Of a DNA stretch of 64,000 nt, positions 26,201-37,194 are shown piece by piece. The stretch comes from Acanthochromis polyacanthus. Its lineage: Eukaryota > Chordata > Actinopteri > Pomacentridae. Location of the stretch: positions 34,974,067-35,038,066 of the forward strand of contig NC_067117.1 of assembly GCF_021347895.1 (NCBI RefSeq), given 5' to 3'. The first letter of the stretch is position 1. The number at the start of each line of letters is the position of its first letter. The position numbers and the translations under genes are program-made. The notes beneath the pieces were generated by a model that was not told where the DNA came from, made no database searches, and was given only the letters and a program-made list of their open reading frames with translations.

Positions 26201-29200
26201 TAATGAGAACAATTTTTATTATTTTTTTTTAATTTACTTTTGTTTGAATATACCCAGAGTCTCATAGCTCCAAGGAAGTCAAGAAACATTAGCTATATAT
26301 TTCAGCTTCAGGGGTAAACTCTGCGTAGTAGCTTTTAGTTGCATAGTTTAGGATTACTCACCTAATTGATTTTTTTCACACACACAAATGTCATCCCCCC
26401 AACCACCCCCACCTAAATGCCTACTTGGACTTTGCAGTATCTGACGGCATACCTCAACTTCCTGGTGGAGTTAGGGGTTCTTCTGGGTGGCTCAGAGGAG
26501 ACATCTCGGACGTTAATGGAAGAGATTGTGGACTTTGAAACCACTCTGGCCAACATCACAGTCCCTCAGGAGGAGAGAAGAGATGAGGAGCTCATTTACC
26601 ATAAGATGGAGGCCAAAGACCTGACAGTGAGTGTTTCCTCTTTGACAGTATCAGCTAAAAACATCAGTACAACACTACGGTACATTGGAAAATTATTTTC
26701 CGCAAAATGTACCAGTTGCTGGGGCACCCAGGTAGCTGAACGGGTTGAACGGGTGACCCATAAACTGGGGCAAAAGTCCCCATTCAGCAGTCACTGGTTT
26801 GATTCCTGCCCACGGCCCTTTGCTGCAGGTTATTCCCCCGTTCTTCTTCCTTTCCTGTCTTCCTCTCACTATGACTGTCATATAAAGCTGCAAAAAGGCC
26901 AAAAAATGTATAAAATGTGCCAGTTACTAAAGAAAGGGAAAGTGCAAGTTTTGTTCAGGCCGTCCTCAACAGACTGCTGTTTGTTTTTGTGTGTCTTTAT
27001 CTTTGTCACTGCAGACTCTGGCTCCTGCCGTGGACTGGATGCAGTACCTCACAGAAGTGTTTGCTCCTGTGCCGCTGAATGAGTCAGAGCCAGTAGTTGT
27101 TTATGCCACAGAATACCTCCAGAAAGTTTCTGACCTCATAACTAAAACAAATAAAAGGTGAGATACAAGGTAATTCTCTAAAGACTTCTTCCATTAATGT
27201 CTTGAACACAGGTTGTATGTCTTAGTGCAGCTATGAAAGTAAATGTTCGCTAAGATTTATGGTGATGCAGGATCCTCCTACTGAAAAGTACAATAGTAAG
27301 ACTTCAGTCAGTATTGAAGACAAGTGGGAAAAAAGTCAATCTGATAATCTTTTTGCAGCCTTCTCAACAACTACATGATGATGAAGGTGGTGAGAAAGAT
27401 GGTTTCCATTTTGGACCAAAGGTTTCAGGATGCTGAGCAGCGTTTCCTTGAAGTCATGTATGGAACCAAGAAGGTAAGAGATGGAGATGTAGACCTTTTA
27501 CAATCATGATAATCCAGCATGACACTGATAGATGAATGTAAAGGTGGGACTAAGCACATAAGTAAAGAAAAGAGCAACATACTGCACCTGCTTGACTTGA
27601 TGGGAGATTATCATCTAGAAAACATATTTTTCATGATGTTTGTGAACTACATACAAGTATCTAAGCTGCTGGTTTGTCACTGTCTTCGTGCTTAAACAAG
27701 AAAAGCTCTCAGAGAGCACAGTACTCCGCCAGGGATGCTCAGTTGTTGTATCATTTCCGGTGGATAAGTCCCGCTAAATCTACAGCGGTGGATTTGTAGT
27801 AGGATTGCAGTCATATCATCATCAAAAGGCAGCTGGCATAGCATTCATTTGTTGTCATAGTTACAGTGATGCTGTGCCACTATCTCACAATGATGCAGAA
27901 ACCTTTAACAAATTCGTCGATCCAGCCTATAAGCCGCATCACTGCCAAAGGCTAATAAGGTGGTCCTTCTGTCATTTCTGACCTTCCCTGAAAATGTTAT
28001 CAAAATCTGTTACATTTTTGAGTAATGTTGCACATGGACAGATGGACAGATTAACAAACGGAAGGACAAATGACTGCCGATCGTCACAGAACTCTGCCGC
28101 GTTCCTTGGTGGAGTAACGGACACTTGCATGTGTATTTGATTTGTTATCAAGCAAAGAAACACTAGAAGAATTACTAGGACATTTTTAAATAACCTCACT
28201 TCTATGCAGGCTTTGTGGAAATCCAGTATCTGCTGGGGCAGGAAATGGCCCAAAGCTAATCTACTGGGATTGGAAAGCTTTACACTTGACCCCTTGTTCT
28301 TGTGTGTGACACAAAAGGCTCATTTTACTAAACCTGGTTTTCAGGGTCGGTCAGAAATGACACAAGGACCAAGTGATTAGACTTCGGCAGTGATGCGGCT
28401 TAAAGTTTGGATCCACGGATTTGTTAAGGATTTCCCATTGAGGTCGGGGCACAGCGTCTCATAGCGGCACGGTAACCATGGCAACAAGTGAACGCTACCT
28501 CAGCGGCCTGCTGACGATCACATGATTGTTATCCTACAACAAATCTACCACTGTGGACGTATTGGAAATGATACAAGGAACAACTGATTAAATTGTGGGG
28601 GTGTCTGAGTCCCATCAATTCCCGTCGCCGGCTACATATTTAGGTCACGCAATTCGGTATGTACACATGCAGAAGGACTGCCCTCTCTCAGTGCTGTTCT
28701 TGTTAGTTGACGTGACAAGCCATGAGCGTGTGTGTGAACACGTGTGTGCCAGGATGTGAAATTAACTTTTTAAGCCACTGACAGATATGTCCGATTCATT
28801 CAATAGTCAATTAGCATTTTGTGCCGCAAATCTACCACCACTTCATGTTAAACCAGTATCTGGCTGCTGCTAATTTCCCACTGTGGTGTGCCGGCTTTTG
28901 TGGAAATGGGTTGGAACGCAAAATAATTAATTTCGGAATAAATATTGTCAATTACAGTGTTGAAACATGTTCTACAAGCTGAAAAAAATGCAGCTTTTTA
29001 GCAGTTGTCACTGTCTCCCGTAATTTCATCACAATAAATAAGCTTAAAACATCGCAACTTTTATCGCAATTTTTTAGAAAAGCTGCCACGAATTCAGGTA
29101 TTTTCGGCCGCAACAATCATGAAAAACGCCCGCGAAATCCTGGAAGGATCTGTATCAGCGTTTACTTAATGTATGAAGAGCTGAGTGTTTGCTCGGGCTG

Positions 29201-32200
29201 AGCTTGTTCATTGTTTTCCAGTTGATTTTTGGGGAGGTGAAGCAGCATCTCTAGGACAGTAGTGTTTGTCAAAGCTGCAGAGTCATTAGTTGTAGCTTCA
29301 CAGCTGGGATTCCTCTCATCCATAGACACATGGAGGTTTCCAAGTCTACCATCAGCAAGTCCCACTTTTTACAGCAGCAGACATCAGCAGTTTTATTCAG
29401 AGCATTAAGTGTGGGATCACCATGTAAAGTATGTAGTCTCCCAGGATGTCCTGTTGTCTCTCTGATTCCATCCCCGCAGTGGGAGCTTCACACATGGAAA
29501 CAAACTGTTATGCGCAGTAATATACTGATGACAAAGTCATCTGGAAAGTATGCCTGGATGGAGGTATCTAAGGCAGTTAGTAAAATGTCCATTCTGGGTA
29601 GCAAATTTCAGTGTTTATCTTCACTCAGGCTTAAAACAAACATTTAAGATGATTTGCATACAAAACTTAATTTCTTTGGAAAGCTGCAGGGAACTTGTGC
29701 TGATTGCCTCACTAAATGCCATTTACAAGCGGTTTTGCACAACTCTTTACTTCCCCAAATCTTTACAACTGAGGTGAAGAGTACAATGTTTGCATGAGAC
29801 TTGCAGCCACAATAGCCACAGTAATGGGGAAATATGCCAACTTAAAGTAAAACACAGTTGTCTTTTAACACTGCTAATTTCAGCCAGACAAGCCTGAGGT
29901 CTTAGCCTAAATGCTAATAAGGTGTTTCTGTTGCCACATTTGCATTACAAACGCCAGTACCAGTGACGGTGACACTGGAGCAGCAGTTTGAAAGTTTTAT
30001 TGCATGTAGTTTGTATATTTCTGTGTGAGAAAAATAATTAAACCTCAACTGAAATGAACACAAATAGGGTCATTTTTGAAAAATAACACCGTAAAGAAAA
30101 TCTGATTCGTCTTTTCGTAAAAAATTCCAAAAATCTAAACTGAGTCATTTTATGTCAGTCTTAAATGTCAGGCTTGATTAAAAAAAATCAAGTAAATTAT
30201 ATTTTAATTGTGTAGGGGTGGAATATGAATACTAGTAGTTGCTCATGATCGTAAATTTTTAAACTAACTGCTCATTAAGCAAAGACTGATTTCCCTCAAC
30301 ACTTTTTGTAATAACTTGTTTGTTATTTGCAGGTATATGGATAGAAGTCAGGTGTTTCGTTTAGCCTGAGGTTACATTGAAGTTAGAGGGCGAGTTCACC
30401 CAAATTACTACAAAGAAAAATGCTTCCATTTCCAAGAGAGAATATTGTTAGCCCTGCAGATAGTTTTTGTTAGTTTTGTGAAACTGCCAAGGTTTAGAGA
30501 TTGACCTTCGAATTTATAGTTGCCACATCGATCCAATGGAAGGGATTGAAAGTTAAAATTTGCAAAACTACATTTACAAAACTCAGTTGTGGCACATCTC
30601 CTTAAGAAGTCACCAGGTCACTACAGATAATCCATAGAGCACATGACTGCGAGACATCACTATACTTTTACTTACTACAAGAAAAACTTTTCTTGAACCT
30701 ACCTTTTCTTTAGACACGCCAATGAAGGCACGTTTACCGTTACATTGAGTCGCTCAGTAAATGTTACTTCCTCCTTTGTGATTAACTGTTTGACTGTGAA
30801 GGCTCCAGTGATCCCAGCTCTTATCTGAGTGAGATCCTGTTCCCTCTGCCTTGTTTTCCACTGGGGTCAAGCTGTAATAACAAACCAAATCTTTGTATGT
30901 GTGTCTCTTTGGGTTTCTGCTTTATTGTTAGAGTGCAGCTGTCTCTTTTTCCATCTGTAACTGTGTTCCTAAGTAGATTTTACTGCTTTGCTTGTTCAGA
31001 CTACACTTCATTTCCTCACTCTGACCTTGTTCCTTTGTAACTACTTACACATGCAGCTCCGTTTGTCCTTCCTTTCATCTGATAATAAATTTGTCACATA
31101 GGAACTGTTTTTACCTACAGTTGATTCATTAACTTGATTGATTGAGCTCTATTATAAAGTTATGTTATAAAATCATTGTTTGAAGTGAAAAAATATATTA
31201 TGTATTTAAAACTTTTTAAAATGTCATTTAACCATGAAAAAATACATGAAGATCTGAACTTTTGCTGAAGCAGTCAGAGATAAATTTTGCTTAAACAAAG
31301 GGAATGTTTGAGTAACTAGAAACAAGTAAAACATCATAATATAGCAAAATTAACATTGCTCAGGGCAGCATAAAGAAATAATTCATTAAATTGTGAAAAC
31401 ACTACTTTGCAAACTAGGATATAACTTCCCCAGTGAAATTCTTCCCTTTTATGTATTTCCACTTTGTTCATCACTTGGCATCTGGGTTGTCTCCTTGTTG
31501 CTGTCTTTTTCTTTTTTCTTTTTTTTTTTCCCCTCTAAAACGCATGACTCTTATAGAGGGAACACTGTGTCTCTAGGCCTGCAGCGAGATAACGGCTCAG
31601 ATTAGCTTCAAAATGCCTGAGCTCAGGTCACGAAGATCACAACTATTTTTCTCTCATTTTCTATTCAACTGCTAACTTTTGTTAAATGTTTTCTCTGTGC
31701 ACTTTTTTAAAATGCATCTATTTTTAAGAGTTATACCTCATGTTTTATGAGCTGTATGTATCCTATACCAAGTGATAACAAAAAGCAATCTAACTATACT
31801 GCTAGAGTTTTGTACAGTTAATAGAGTGCAGGTCCTTGCTTTACAATTACAGATAAACCCTTCCATCTAACAGTTTTATATCGGTATTTGTTCTGTTTAG
31901 AGTTAAGTAGTACTAGCTTACACCAGGCAGGAACAAGCTGTCCACAGAAGCATTCCATTAGTTACAATAAGCAGAACTCTTAGAAACATTGTCTTTTGCT
32001 TGCTATCACTTCCCTACAGTTTCAGTATCATTCATGTTTTCCTCACCAACACATAAAGCCCCCACGTGAATACAAACAAGTCACATTTTCCAGAGTTTGT
32101 CATGATCATTCTGGGAAACCTAGGAAGTGATTAACTCAATCAGACAAAACTGGTGGAACGCAAGCTTGCAAAATAAAAGAAAATCACATTCCAAATACAG

Positions 32201-35200
32201 GCAACAGTGTAAGGTTATTTGGGAATGCAGCATATTTTTCAACCTCTTGATATGCTGTGTTTTCTGTAGAGCTGCACTCCACGCTGGAAGTTGTGTGTCG
32301 GCGACACGGACAGCGCCCTGGGCTTTGCTCTTGGAGCCATGTTTGTCAAAGACACCTTTACTGAGGACAGCAAAGCCGTTGTAAGACTTTCAGGGTCCTT
32401 ACCTCATAATAGTTGCTCCTACAGATTGTCATTTTGACTCATCTCTGTCTCATCTGCGCTTCAGGCTGAAAACATGGTTGCAGAAATTAAATGGGCATTT
32501 GAGGACAGCCTTAAGTACGTGACTTGGATGGACTCAGAAACAAAGAAAGCAGCAAAAGAAAAGGTGGGACTTTTTGTAATTTTTCCTTAAGTTTTGCTAT
32601 TGATGCTTTATAGAGACAACTGCTAAAAGCAACTTTTTGTGCTGAAGTTGCTGAGAAATACAGCACTGCCATCTGGTGTAAAAATGCGTCATTTACAGTT
32701 TTTAAGTTTCATCTTTCACAGGCAGATGCCATATACAACATGGTTGGATATCCTGAGTTCATTATGAATGCCACAAAGCTGGACAAAGTGTTCAATGATG
32801 TAGGTAAATGTGGGGCTGTATTGTATATATGCTAACCTGTTACTTTTTTTTATTCATCATGCAGTTTTATTTTACTCCATTAAAACACTGAACTCCAATT
32901 TCTATTTTTGATTCCTCTCTTTTAGTTTATGGTGGTTTCAGACCTTTACTTCCAAAATGTTATGCAGTACTACAACTTCTCAGCCAGAGTGACTGCAGAC
33001 CAGCTGAGGAAAACTCCCAACAGAAACCAGTGAGTTGCTCCATTTAACCCACCACCCCTCTTGCCACAGAGGAGGTGGCACGATCTGATGGGAACACATT
33101 CCCATTATACTGACGCAGCGGAATACTGCTGCCATCCACAAACGTTCCCAGGCAACCAGCCTCTCTGCTGCACTGATCCTTGTCTCTAATTAGACTATGG
33201 GGGAGGGGTTAGATTAGGGTTCCCATGCCTTCCAAACTGATCTGTAGTCAGCCTGGCACTGCAGGTTGTGCAGAATCAGTTTTGTAATTTTATTGTGATC
33301 TTGATATCAGCCTGATGATGTAATGGCTCTGTGTTCCTTGCTATACAGGTGGAGCATGACCCCTCCAACCGTAAATGCGTACTACAACCCAACAAAGAAT
33401 GAAATGGTTCTGCCAGCAGGAATCCTTCAAGCTCCATTCTACAGTCGCTCCTGGCCCAAGTATGTCCTTCACGTTGCATTTGAAGTTCCATCTTGCATTA
33501 TTTTAGTAGAACTGTGCAGACTAAAGTTTTATTGTGCAACAGAATGGACACTTGTCCTTAGTTGTCATAAGCTTAAGAGCAGCATAACAGAGATGCTATT
33601 AAAACACCAATGAAAAAAGCAATATACTGAAAAATACTCAGATCCATTTAAGAGCTGTTATTCAACAAGACAAGAGTCCTGTGGTGCACTGCTGATACAC
33701 CGTACTCGAATAAGTAGAGTGAATGGAATTAGTTTCACCTCATTTATCCCTTTTTATTTAAATATTTGATTTGATTCAGTTCAATTTAAATTGCCAAATG
33801 AATCATAGAAGTGAGTGGAGATTCAAAATTGGGAAAACAAAAAAAAACTGTATCCTGCATAACTTGTAAGACAACAAATTACTGTTTTACACACAGATTA
33901 AATAAATGAGATACAGCATATTAATTAATTGGGTATATAGGTGTTGTAGGCTGGATTTGTTACCTTCAGACAGACAGGATAGCTGCTTCTCCTTGTTCCT
34001 TGTCTTTGCATTAACCTCGGCTAAGTGGCTACTGGCTACACCACACGTATGGGAGTTCTATCAGTCTTTTGTCAACTATTTCTGTCAGACTTGTGGTATG
34101 TGCGCACAAATGTTGAAAAGTATGCTTTTTTTTAAAATGTTTTACAGAGCTCTTAATTTTGGTGGAATTGGAGTAGTCATGGGTCATGAGCTGACTCACG
34201 CTTTTGATGACCAAGGTTGGTTAAAAAAATAAAAAATTAATATTTCAGAACATACAAATTGATTTAATCTTCTTTCTAAATTATTTTTAAAAAACACATT
34301 CTGTCAAGAGTAAGTTAGCGGGAAAGTAATTTTTCATATTTTTATTGAAAGGGAGGGAGTACGACAAGGATGGAAACCTGCGGCCTTGGTGGAAGAACTC
34401 TTCTGTGGAGGCCTTCAAGAAGCAGACCCAGTGCATGGTGGAGCAGTATGGCAACTACAGCATCAACCAAGAGCCTCTGAATGGAAGACACACACTGGGA
34501 GAGAACATCGCTGACAACGGCGGACTCAAAGCCGCCTACAAGGTTTGATGCTAATAGGGAGCATAGCTAACCTTAAATCATTTCTGAATATTTTACTGTA
34601 GAATTTTTTGTTAAAGATATAGGAAAATGGCTTTCTGGGGTCAGTGTAGTCAAAAAATGCCAGTGCAAGAGAGCATTTGGGTTATTATGGAATGTTTGGC
34701 TCATCGCTGTTGTTTCCCATGGCAGCATTGTCAGATTGTATGTTTACAAGGTCATAAAACTATTACACGGATCTGATGTTCATCCTCTGCGTTAGTTTGT
34801 TTGTTGGAGCAGTTGTGGATCGTGTCCATTAATCTGTATTGGAAAAAGTTGGTTGTCTGGTTTACAGTGAAGCCTGGAAATGCAACAGGTGGTTATGAGT
34901 GGCCTTGTCAGCCTCTGGTTACTACTTCGCATGCACACATTCTTTCCATGTAGTGAAAGGTCATAAGCTATGAAGTTGATGAGCAAATCATATGGAACTG
35001 AAAGAGACTTTGCATTAAGTAATACACATTTCTTACAGCAAAATAATACCACAGAGAGGCTACAGTCAGTCTATTTCTTTTGGTCTACTCTATATAGTCG
35101 CACAGAAAGACCTGTGAATGCGTGTGTGTAACATGATCATTTCTTGCTTTGAAGGCTTATGTGAACTGGATCAAAAAGAATGGTGAGGAGCCCACACTGC

Positions 35201-36368
35201 CTGCCCTGGGAATGACAAACCATCAGCTGTTTTTTGTCGGGTTTGCCCAGGTTTGTGTCAGTTACAATGTACACTTTCCTTTGATTTCACTGAACTGTGC
35301 ACATACTAATACTACTCTTGTTTTCACTTTGTTTAAAAGCTTACCTCCAGATGTATTTTGAGATGTGAAAATACTGTTTGGAATGTTACCTTGTGTCTGA
35401 TATGATTTTTTTTTTTCCATAAAATTCAATGAAGGAATGCATAATGTTCATAGATTGGTTTGTTTAAATCAGGGGTGTCAAGATCCGTTCCTGGAGGGCC
35501 ACTATCCTGCATGTTTTAGATGTTTCCCTCTTCCAACACAGCTGATTCAAATGATCAGGCTCGTTATCAGGCTTCTGCTGAGCTTGATGATAAGCTGATC
35601 ATTTGAATCAGGTGTGTTTGGAAGAGGGGAAACATCTAGAACATGCAGGATAGTGGACCTCCAGGAGCTGAGTTTGACACCCCTGGTTTAAATGCTTCAT
35701 AAGATGTCTCTTATCTGACAAGCCCCTTCTCAATGCATGTGTCCCACTGGCTTCAAGATTCAGGATTACACTTCTGCACGTTTCATACAGGACTGTGATT
35801 GGCTCCAGAGTAGATGTTATGTCACCAAATTGTGCTCGGACATTGTGTAAAAGTATGAGTACAGGAACAAACTTTCTGCAGATGAATGTGAGCCTTCCAG
35901 TGTTGAAATCTGTGCTTTCATTGTTCTGCACAGCGAAGCCCAAACATTGTCAATGAACAAGAGGAAAAACACATTTGGTTGGAGGGATTTTGAGTTAAAT
36001 ATTAGAATAAAATTGGCCTGAACACACACATTTCCTTAGCAGGGAATTTAAAGTTGCTTATCTTAAATCGCTTGCAGAGCCGCAAATGGAAAAAATGAAT
36101 ATCTGATTAATGTAATCTGTAAAGGGTTTTGCAGCACTGTTAAAAAAATATCTCTTCACTTTGTGTGCCTTTTTGTCTTTAACTCTTGCAGGTATGGTGC
36201 TCTGTCAGAACACGGGAGAGCTCACATGAGGGTGTAATCACAGATCCCCACAGTCCATCAAGATTTAGAGTCATTGGCACCATCTCCAATTCACAAGCAT
36301 TCTCAAAGCACTTCGGTTGCAAAGCAGATGCTCCCATGAACCCTAAACATAAGTGCGACCTTTGGTGA
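20116..36368 (+). CDS. ece1: Endothelin-converting enzyme 1 (gene span, 18 coding exons)
   Basis: A neprilysin-family (M13) zinc metallopeptidase that cleaves big endothelin to active endothelin; type II membrane protein with extracellular catalytic domain. Exon joins (20116-20244, 22121-22259, 24837-25049, 25203-25327, 25457-25603, 26055-26120, 26438-26626, 27015-27157, 27359-27473, 32270-32380, 32465-32563, 32722-32799, 32926-33029, 33349-33459, 34148-34215, 34352-34542, 35155-35250, 36192-36368) all keep phase and give 766 residues, close to the mammalian length. Seen: cytoplasmic tail with [16 protein letters not shown], a membrane segment at about 65-87, M13 cysteines, NAYY 562-565, zinc motif HELTH 603-607, third ligand E663 in ENIAD, and the C-terminal C-x2-W. 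ECE2 is less likely given the tail. All splice sites are GT-AG. eif4g3 follows in the same direction. Confidence 0.97.
22121..22259 (+). CDS. ece1: ece1 coding exon 2 (membrane anchor)
   Basis: Encodes residues 44-89: a basic juxtamembrane part (R-E-R-R) and the hydrophobic signal-anchor segment at about 65-87. Phase 0 in, phase 1 out; GTGAGT donor. Confidence 0.95.
23559..24142 (+). mobile_element. Solo LTR (584 bp) in ece1 intron 2
   Basis: Begins TGTTATGATCCC and ends CCCCTGTAACA, with short inverted tips TGTTA/TAACA. It is flanked by the exact 5-bp repeat CCCTG (23554-23558 and 24143-24147). An internal TATA-like CTATTTAAG (near 23740) and AATAAA (near 24060) stand in the order expected of an LTR. 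No internal region follows, so it is a solo LTR left by recombination. Confidence 0.88.
24837..25049 (+). CDS. ece1: ece1 coding exon 3
   Basis: Start of the ectodomain with the conserved M13 block D-P-C-H-D-F-Y and F-A-C-G-G-W, and the S-N-L-W-E-H motif. Cysteines here pair in the family structure. Confidence 0.97.
25203..25327 (+). CDS. ece1: ece1 coding exon 4
   Basis: Encodes [16 protein letters not shown], the conserved cysteine and glycosylation site of M13 enzymes. The acceptor follows a long poly-T run. Confidence 0.97.
25457..25603 (+). CDS. ece1: ece1 coding exon 5
   Basis: Forty-nine codons including [11 protein letters not shown], matching ECE1 at this place. Phase 0 on both sides. 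Confidence 0.97.
26055..26120 (+). CDS. ece1: ece1 coding exon 6
   Basis: Twenty-two codons with [12 protein letters not shown]. Phase 0 on both sides, so skipping would keep frame. Confidence 0.96.
26438..26626 (+). CDS. ece1: ece1 coding exon 7
   Basis: Sixty-three codons with F-E-T-T-L-A-N-I-T and [10 protein letters not shown], highly typical of ECE1. GTGAGT donor. Confidence 0.97.
26704..26928 (+). mobile_element. tRNA-derived SINE with target duplication, ece1 intron 7
   Basis: Body 26721-26911. An A-box-like GGTAGCTGAACGGG lies near 26731 and a B-box-like GGTTTGATTCC at about 26796-26806, as in tRNA-derived pol III promoters. The tail carries ATAAAG and A-runs. The 17-bp flanks AAAATGTACCAGTTGCT (26704-26720) and AAAATGTGCCAGTTACT (26912-26928) match at 15 positions, as expected of a LINE-mobilised insertion of some age. 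Confidence 0.85.
27015..27157 (+). CDS. ece1: ece1 coding exon 8
   Basis: Encodes [12 protein letters not shown] through N-E-S-E-P-V-V-V-Y. Ends in phase 2 at a GTGAGA donor. Confidence 0.97.
27359..27473 (+). CDS. ece1: ece1 coding exon 9
   Basis: Encodes L-L-N-N-Y-M and the segment L-D-Q-R-F-Q-D-A-E through M-Y-G-T-K-K. Phase 0 out. Confidence 0.97.
27700..28140 (-). repeat. Dispersed repeat, inverted copy A (ece1 intron 9)
   Basis: The reverse complement of this stretch matches copies B (28340-28690) and C (37960-38375) through shared blocks such as GGTCAGAAATGAC, AAGGACCA and GGCAGTGATGCGGCTT. No coding potential. Probably an old non-autonomous element; boundaries are approximate. Confidence 0.7.
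28340..28690 (+). repeat. Dispersed repeat, copy B (ece1 intron 9)
   Basis: Runs from GGTCAGAAATGACACAAGG through GAGTCCCATCAATTCCCG to about 28690. Collinear with copy C and inverted relative to copy A, about 200 bp away. Confidence 0.75.
28691..32269 (+). other. Remainder of ece1 intron 9
   Basis: AT-rich intronic sequence with no recognisable gene. Open frames near 29160-29780 lack domain features and lie within the intron. Confidence 0.55.
32270..32380 (+). CDS. ece1: ece1 coding exon 10
   Basis: Encodes [10 protein letters not shown] through [11 protein letters not shown], with conserved cysteines. Phase 0 on both sides. Confidence 0.96.
32465..32563 (+). CDS. ece1: ece1 coding exon 11
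   Basis: Thirty-three codons including [14 protein letters not shown]. Phase 0 on both sides. Confidence 0.96.
32722..32799 (+). CDS. ece1: ece1 coding exon 12
   Basis: Encodes [11 protein letters not shown] through K-V-F-N-D. I placed the donor at GTAGGT (32800), because the alternative GTAAAT four bases on would break the frame into exon 13. Confidence 0.95.
32926..33029 (+). CDS. ece1: ece1 coding exon 13
   Basis: Encodes V-S-D-L-Y-F-Q-N and T-A-D-Q-L-R-K. Ends in phase 2 at GTGAGT. Confidence 0.96.
33349..33459 (+). CDS. ece1: ece1 coding exon 14 (substrate-binding NAYY)
   Basis: Encodes [12 protein letters not shown] then F-Y-S-R-S-W-P. The N-A-Y-Y motif aligns the substrate backbone in M13 peptidases. 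Confidence 0.97.
34148..34215 (+). CDS. ece1: ece1 coding exon 15 (zinc motif HELTH)
   Basis: Carries [13 protein letters not shown]. The two zinc-binding histidines and catalytic glutamate are encoded at 34185-34199. Confidence 0.98.
34352..34542 (+). CDS. ece1: ece1 coding exon 16 (ENIAD zinc ligand)
   Basis: Encodes [13 protein letters not shown] through [11 protein letters not shown]. Supplies the third zinc ligand. Confidence 0.98.
35155..35250 (+). CDS. ece1: ece1 coding exon 17
   Basis: Thirty-two codons including [11 protein letters not shown]. Phase 0 on both sides. Confidence 0.97.
35470..35685. mobile_element. Palindromic hAT-type MITE in ece1 intron 17
   Basis: A 216-bp element with ends CAGGGGTGTCAA and TTTGACACCCCTG, nearly palindromic throughout. 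It is flanked by the exact 8-bp duplication GTTTAAAT (35462-35469 and 35686-35693). The 8-bp TSD and CAGGG...CCCTG ends are hAT hallmarks. No coding capacity. Confidence 0.93.
36192..36368 (+). CDS. ece1: ece1 last coding exon 18
   Basis: Encodes [13 protein letters not shown] through the C-terminus K-C-D-L-W and TGA at 36366-36368. The C-x2-W ending is conserved in M13 enzymes. Confidence 0.98.
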   Translation, partial: VWCSVRTRESSHEGVITDPHSPSRFRVIGTISNSQAFSKHFGCKADAPMNPKHKCDLW

Positions 36369-37190
36369 TGCCTCACTTTTCAGGCCGTTTTTCAGCAAGA
36401 AGTGAAGTGGAAAAAGTAGCTTGAGATGCTGACAAAGTCTCTTCAGACGGGAATGCAAGAACCACTGAAACGCCTACTGCCTTGCCACTTGCAAAATGTG
36501 CCTGCTCTCTATGGATGATTGTAAGTTTTAGTGTTTTGTTCACAAGGACTGCTGATTTAGCGAACAGCTTTCCCCAGGCTCTCAAGTTAAATGTCGCTGT
36601 AAAGGTGGTTTTTGAACACTGTAAAACCAACACATGGTCACAGAAATGGGGAACCACTTTCAAAATTTCCTACACTGCTTGTTTGCCATGTAAAGTGATA
36701 AATAAGTAAAGTAATGTTTCTCTTTTTTCCACTGTGCTTGGATCTGCTCTGGTTTATTTTATTTGTATTTTATTTATAACCAGATTTTTATATAACAGTG
36801 AACCATGGACATGCAAGATTTATAACCTGATGAAAAATGAAAATGTGGTTCACATATGGACTGCTTTAGAGCTGTTTATTAAGAAGTGGTATAAATATAT
36901 TTTACCACTATACCAGCTGTCTTTAAACCATTGCAATATTTGGAAAGCATTTGTGTACAGTCTGGTCAAACTGTGTCATTAAGAATGTGGGCATGTAGGC
37001 TAAAGCCATGATGTGCCATACCTGTTTTTATGAGTGTGCCACAAATTATTTTATATAGTAAAACCAATCTTAAAACATGTTTGTGTTGTGTCCACAGTTT
37101 ATTTTGTGTTTGAAATTTTAGTTTATAACTTAAGCAGAAAAGCGTCTGACTTGGAACCAGGCATGATGTGATGTCACCCGTTGGTTTCAA
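36369..37190 (+). other. ece1 3' UTR and downstream sequence
   Basis: AT-rich sequence after the stop codon. I found no canonical AATAAA or ATTAAA in the first 800 bp. Variant hexamers (AGTAAA near 36707, TATAAA near 36891) are the only candidates, so the polyadenylation site is open. Confidence 0.5.
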
Positions 37191-37194
37191 CGCT

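Noticed and set aside
26721..26911. Possible tRNA gene
   Set aside because: A- and B-box-like motifs exist, but there is no clover-leaf of tRNA length, and the unit has a tail and 17-bp target duplications, so it is a SINE.
26417..27082. Single long frame covering ece1 exon 7, intron 7 and into exon 8
   Set aside because: It reads through the intron and the SINE. The splice sites and ECE1 protein sequence show that two separate exons are used.
29162..29777. Several open frames in ece1 intron 9
   Set aside because: Short, no family features, inside an intron with matching flanking exon phases.
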